From assembly GCF_003428625.2 (NCBI RefSeq), contig NZ_QVQT02000003.1:782091-846090 (forward strand): a stretch of DNA of 64,000 nucleotides, written 5' to 3'. Below are positions 60,654 to 64,000 of this stretch, piece by piece. The notes beneath the pieces are model-generated. The model made no database searches. It was not told the DNA's origin and saw only the letters and a list, made by a program, of their open reading frames with translations. The DNA comes from Paracidobacterium acidisoli. GTDB taxonomy: Bacteria; Acidobacteriota; Terriglobia; Terriglobales; Acidobacteriaceae. The position numbers were made by a program, and so were the translations under genes. Position 1 is the stretch's first letter. Every line of letters starts with the position of its first letter.

Positions 60654-63551
60654 ATGCAGCTTACGCCGTCCAAAAGAAAATCTCTCGCGCCAGTGCCGCG
60701 TCCGGAAAAGGTTCTGGAGCGCTACTACCCGCAGCTGCGAGAGTGGGCCGCTATTCTCACCCGTGGAGATCGCACCCAATCCGAGGACATCGTTCACGAT
60801 TTGTACTTATACGTCGCGCTGACCAAACCCGATTTCAGCCGGGTTGAGAATCTCGACAACTATCTCTACCAGTCCCTGCGTCACATGTACCTCTCGGCTT
60901 TGACCCGCACCTCGCGGGAGGCGATGCAGTCCGTCGCCGTGGCCGACTTCGATTCGGTTCAGGTTGCATTGTGGGTAAAGCCGAACCACGACATGCTGCA
61001 GCAGCAGAACGAGCTGCGCAGCATCTGTTCTTATGCCGTGTGGCGCAAGCCGCAGGTGCGGGGCGCCAGCTATTTCGTGCTGCGCTTCTTTCATGGCTAT
61101 CGCATCCAGGAGATTGCGGAAATTGCCTGCGTGCCGATCGCGGCCATCCAGCCCAGGCTGAGCGAGGTACGGACTGAGGTACGAGCCTATCTCGCAGGGC
61201 CACATACGATGCAGCCTGCATTCCGCACCGCGCCCCCTGAACCAGTACAGTGCTGGAGCCCGGTATCGTCACAGCGCCTGGTGCAGGAGTTGCGCGCTTC
61301 CATCCTCAACAGCAAAACGGGACCATGCCTGTCTGAAAAAGAGCTGCAGGCGCATTACCGCTCTCTTACCCCAAAGCCCGTATCCACTTCCAGGCTCTCC
61401 CATATTGCCAGCTGCGAGGAGTGCCTGGCGCGTATCGATGGAATTTTCCGGCGTCCGACCCTGAAGGACCGCGAGCCGCTTGACGGCATGGATGGAATGG
61501 CGGGCAGGCGAGGCAGCGAAAAGACTTCTTCAGGATCAGCTTCCGAGCATCGTGCCCTGCTGCGCATGGCGCAAAGGCATCGTGACGATGTGTATGACCA
61601 TCGCCCCCAGACGCTCTCGATCGCTGTCGATGGCAGGATTGTGGCCCTTCATGAGGTTCAGGCGCAGCGCAACATGCTGGCGGCGCGGGTCGCACTGGCG
61701 GACAAGCCTGGTTTTGTCGAGGTCTTCAGCGAGCAGGGACTACGCATCGCTATGCTCTCGCTCAATGAGCAGCCTCCGCATGGGCCGCATCAGCAGATTC
61801 ACCGGACAAGCCTGAGCAATGACCGCTGGATCGACCTGGCGCTCACGATTGATGGACAGGGATTGAATGCCGAGGTCGTCTATTTCGATCCGGCGCTGCC
61901 GGCTGTTACTGCGACACTGTTCGAAGCCGAGGAGCAGGCCGTGCCGATTCTTGTCGAAGATCAGCCGGCCACTCAGGAAGGTGTTCACGAAGATCAGGCA
62001 TTCGGCAGCCATCCCATCCGCCCCGGCAGGGGCGGGTCGAAATCGAAGTCGGGGCCACGACTGGTATGGCTGTGGTCGCGCCTCAACGAAATACCGTCGG
62101 CTATGAACCCCCTCCTCGCCAGCGCATTGATTCTTGGTCTTGCATCCATTCTTTGTTTCTTCGCGTGGATGCGCCGCGCTCCTTCGGTCACGGCCAGTGC
62201 CCTGCTGCACAATGCCGAGCGATGGGATGCAGCTTCTCAGCCTGGCGAATCCAGAGTGATCTATCAGAAGGTGCGGATTCAGACGCCGCGCCGCGCTATT
62301 GAGCGAGCGATTTACAGGGACTCGGCAGGCAGGCGCAGGCCGAAACGCCAGCCGCTCAGCCCCGAGGATGGACAGATCAGAGACCGGCTTGCCCTCGCCG
62401 GCGTCAACTGGGATCAGCCTCTCTCGGCCACAAGCTATGAAGAGTGGCGCGCCCGGGAACAGGGAAGCAGGGACGTGGTTGTGCGCGCCGACCGGGGACT
62501 TCTGACGCTGACCACGACCGCCCCGTCCGATCCGCAGATCAGGCAGGAGACCTTCACGGTCCGGGAAAGCGATTTTCACCCCGTCGGGCGTACCGTCGAG
62601 CTGCGGGATGCGGGCACGATCGAAATCGCCGAACTGAACTATGACGTGTTGCCATGGAGCGCGGTGAACGACAGCCTGTTTGAACCGGAGGCTGCTCTCT
62701 CCGGCGCAAGAGCTCCCATTCATCCATCGCTGTCGATCCATGTGCCGGCCCCGCTCACCGACGCACAACTGGATATGGCGGAACTCTCGGCGCGCCTGGT
62801 GCTGAACCGGCTCGACGCGGACAACGGAGAGCGCATCGAGGTTGTTCGCACGGAGAGCGGCGTGCAGGTCAAAGGGATTGTCGAAACGGACGAGCGTAAG
62901 CAGGAGCTGGAGACGCAGCTGCATCTTGTCCCGCATGTCATTCCGGCGATCTTCAGCTACCGCGACATGGATAACCGACGCGGCGCCGCATCCGAAATCA
63001 ACAGCATCCAGTCGTCTTCCTTCGTGCCGCAGCCGACGCCCCTCGAACAATATCTGGCCACCCGCGGCTGGAGCCGCGATAACATTGGCGAGATTTCCCA
63101 CCAGATATTCGACAGCTCCGCGACCATCGACCGCGAAAGCCAGACGATCACTGACCTGCTGCAGCGATTCTCCTCGAAAAGCGGGCTGAGCCGTGCCGCC
63201 GATGATTCGCTCGAACAACTGATTTCCGAGCACAAGAGCCGATTGCTGGACGCGCTGTCCGCGGAGGAACACAGCATCGCCGCTGTGGGACTGACTGCGT
63301 CCCCCGAGGCGCGTCCGCCGGCATCCCTGAAAACTCTGGAAGTACTCGCCGCGGATGCACGGGCAAACGTGAGCCTCACTAAAGAACTCATTTCAACCGA
63401 CGGCTCACAACCCCGTTCCGTCGAAGCCATCGTGCCCGAGCTGGCAGGCTCTGTGGCTCAACTGCGGACCGATCTGCTCAATTTACAACCAGCTTTGCAG
63501 CCACTCCAGGATTCTTCCCCGAGCTCCCCGGCTCCTAACAAAAAAAATTAG
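60654..63551 (+). CDS. Fused ECF sigma / zinc-finger anti-sigma / transmembrane sensor protein
   Basis: 965 aa in one open frame from ATG 60654. Residues ~18-180 are an ECF sigma: region 2 TQSEDIVHDLYLYVALTKPD and LDNYLYQSLRHMYLSALTR; region 4 FVLRFFHGYRIQEIAEIACV and PIAAIQPRLSEVRTEVRAYL. Residues ~225-260 hold a ZAS zinc finger, LSHIASCEEC (H250-x3-C254-x2-C257). A beta-rich stretch (~315-415, LSIAVDGRIVALHEVQAQRN) follows, then one membrane helix at ~484-505. The outer part (RIQTPRRAIERAIYRDSAGR; LAGVNWDQPLSATSYEEW; GVQVKGIVETDERKQELETQ) is homologous to the separate anti-sigma protein at 44911. The sigma factor is thus covalently tethered to its own inhibitor and the membrane. Activation would need proteolysis, or DNA binding at the membrane. 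A second Oar-like receptor gene starts 12 nt after the stop. Confidence 0.85.
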   Translation: MQLTPSKRKSLAPVPRPEKVLERYYPQLREWAAILTRGDRTQSEDIVHDLYLYVALTKPDFSRVENLDNYLYQSLRHMYLSALTRTSREAMQSVAVADFDSVQVALWVKPNHDMLQQQNELRSICSYAVWRKPQVRGASYFVLRFFHGYRIQEIAEIACVPIAAIQPRLSEVRTEVRAYLAGPHTMQPAFRTAPPEPVQCWSPVSSQRLVQELRASILNSKTGPCLSEKELQAHYRSLTPKPVSTSRLSHIASCEECLARIDGIFRRPTLKDREPLDGMDGMAGRRGSEKTSSGSASEHRALLRMAQRHRDDVYDHRPQTLSIAVDGRIVALHEVQAQRNMLAARVALADKPGFVEVFSEQGLRIAMLSLNEQPPHGPHQQIHRTSLSNDRWIDLALTIDGQGLNAEVVYFDPALPAVTATLFEAEEQAVPILVEDQPATQEGVHEDQAFGSHPIRPGRGGSKSKSGPRLVWLWSRLNEIPSAMNPLLASALILGLASILCFFAWMRRAPSVTASALLHNAERWDAASQPGESRVIYQKVRIQTPRRAIERAIYRDSAGRRRPKRQPLSPEDGQIRDRLALAGVNWDQPLSATSYEEWRAREQGSRDVVVRADRGLLTLTTTAPSDPQIRQETFTVRESDFHPVGRTVELRDAGTIEIAELNYDVLPWSAVNDSLFEPEAALSGARAPIHPSLSIHVPAPLTDAQLDMAELSARLVLNRLDADNGERIEVVRTESGVQVKGIVETDERKQELETQLHLVPHVIPAIFSYRDMDNRRGAASEINSIQSSSFVPQPTPLEQYLATRGWSRDNIGEISHQIFDSSATIDRESQTITDLLQRFSSKSGLSRAADDSLEQLISEHKSRLLDALSAEEHSIAAVGLTASPEARPPASLKTLEVLAADARANVSLTKELISTDGSQPRSVEAIVPELAGSVAQLRTDLLNLQPALQPLQDSSPSSPAPNKKN

Positions 63552-63563
63552 GAATGATGCGAC

Positions 63564-64000
63564 ATGGATTTTCAGAGACTTCGACAGGCAACGTGTGCCG
63601 CTCTGCTGTTCTTTGCGGCAGCGTTCTCTGCTTTCGCGCAGACTGCGCGGTTTTCCGGCCAGATCACCGATCAGCAGAATGCAGCCATCCCTGGTGCGCA
63701 GATTCAGGTTGTCAACGAAGACTCGCTCGTTCAGGTCCAGACAAAGACCGACGCCACCGGATCGTATACGATTCCGTATCTTCCGGCGGGACACTACAGG
63801 ATTGAAGTGAAGGCACCGGGTTTCAACACCGCTGTGCATGGCGGGATTTCGCTGAATGTGGGACAGGCCTTCCTCTTCAACGTGCAGCTTACCGTGGGGC
63901 AATCTCAATCTACCGTCACGGTGAATGCGGGCAGCGAAGTGACGCAGGTGAATACGGAGAATGCGGAGGTCGGCGGCACGATCACCGGTAAGGAAGTCTC
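63564..64000 (+). CDS. TonB-dependent receptor, Oar-like (N-terminus only, runs off window)
   Basis: The frame opens at ATG 63564 and is still open at the window end (~145 residues). Signal peptide LRQATCAALLFFAAAFSAFAQ, then a carboxypeptidase-regulatory-like domain (ARFSGQITDQQNAAIPGAQI; TKTDATGSYTIPYLPAGHY; VGQAFLFNVQLTVGQSQSTV) and the start of the plug linker (NTENAEVGGTITGKEVS). Closely related to the N-terminus of the receptor at 54817. It lies 12 nt behind the fused sigma/anti-sigma gene, with AGGA ~12 nt before the ATG, so it is probably its co-transcribed partner or target. Confidence 0.88.
   Translation, partial: MDFQRLRQATCAALLFFAAAFSAFAQTARFSGQITDQQNAAIPGAQIQVVNEDSLVQVQTKTDATGSYTIPYLPAGHYRIEVKAPGFNTAVHGGISLNVGQAFLFNVQLTVGQSQSTVTVNAGSEVTQVNTENAEVGGTITGKEV

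Overview
The window is high-GC DNA that looks like an acidobacterium, most likely class Terriglobia. The grounds are four very large TonB-dependent receptors with an N-terminal carboxypeptidase-regulatory-like domain (Oar type), secreted lipoproteins built from Ig-like, chitobiase-C-terminal-like and NHL/propeller repeats, a class II ribonucleotide reductase, and many DUF families I associate with that phylum. The assignment comes from protein style only; there is no rRNA gene here.

Layout. (1) 1-16.0 kb, nutrient uptake and hydrolysis: the 5' part of a TonB receptor faces a FadR-type regulator across a candidate operator; then an M28 peptidase, an SDR oxidoreductase, a lipoprotein, a structured leader, a propeller/phosphoesterase fusion, a membrane-anchored winged-helix protein, a secreted zinc phospholipase C-like enzyme and a second TonB receptor. 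The two phosphoesterase genes share a 39-bp upstream block centred on a palindrome. (2) 16.3-35.7 kb, mixed housekeeping: DUF6629 membrane protein, nrdJ with a promoter carrying two NrdR-box-like sites, an omega-like small protein, a DUF4139 protein, a 1282-aa patatin-like membrane protein, YdcF, a nitroreductase, a lipoprotein plus small partner, a beta-hydroxyacid dehydrogenase, a Tat-exported glycosidase-like protein, an RcnB-like protein and an unrecognised secreted protein. (3) 35.8-39.3 kb, tRNA cluster: tRNA-Arg(TCT), tRNA-His(GTG) and tRNA-Pro(TGG), with three overlapping protein genes lying between tRNA-His and tRNA-Arg on the same strand. (4) 39.3-40.1 kb, a lower-GC stretch after tRNA-Pro without a confident gene. 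(5) 40.1-64.0 kb, a surface locus.

The surface locus is the most interesting part. It holds an ECF-type sigma factor and a zinc-finger (H-x3-C-x2-C) membrane anti-sigma protein, followed on the same strand by two large repeat lipoproteins, a coiled-coil/outer-membrane barrel protein, an Oar-like receptor and another lipoprotein. A second control gene follows (60654-63551) in which sigma domain, zinc finger, membrane helix and the same periplasmic module are one 965-aa polypeptide, and it is followed immediately by a second Oar-like receptor that runs off the window. The fused gene is effectively the separate sigma/anti-sigma pair in one chain, which supports the pair acting together and suggests two parallel membrane-tethered sigma systems, each controlling an Oar-like outer-membrane machine and its surface proteins. 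An upstream lipoprotein gene (40128-43787), separated by a terminator, shares its C-terminal architecture with the two lipoproteins inside the locus.
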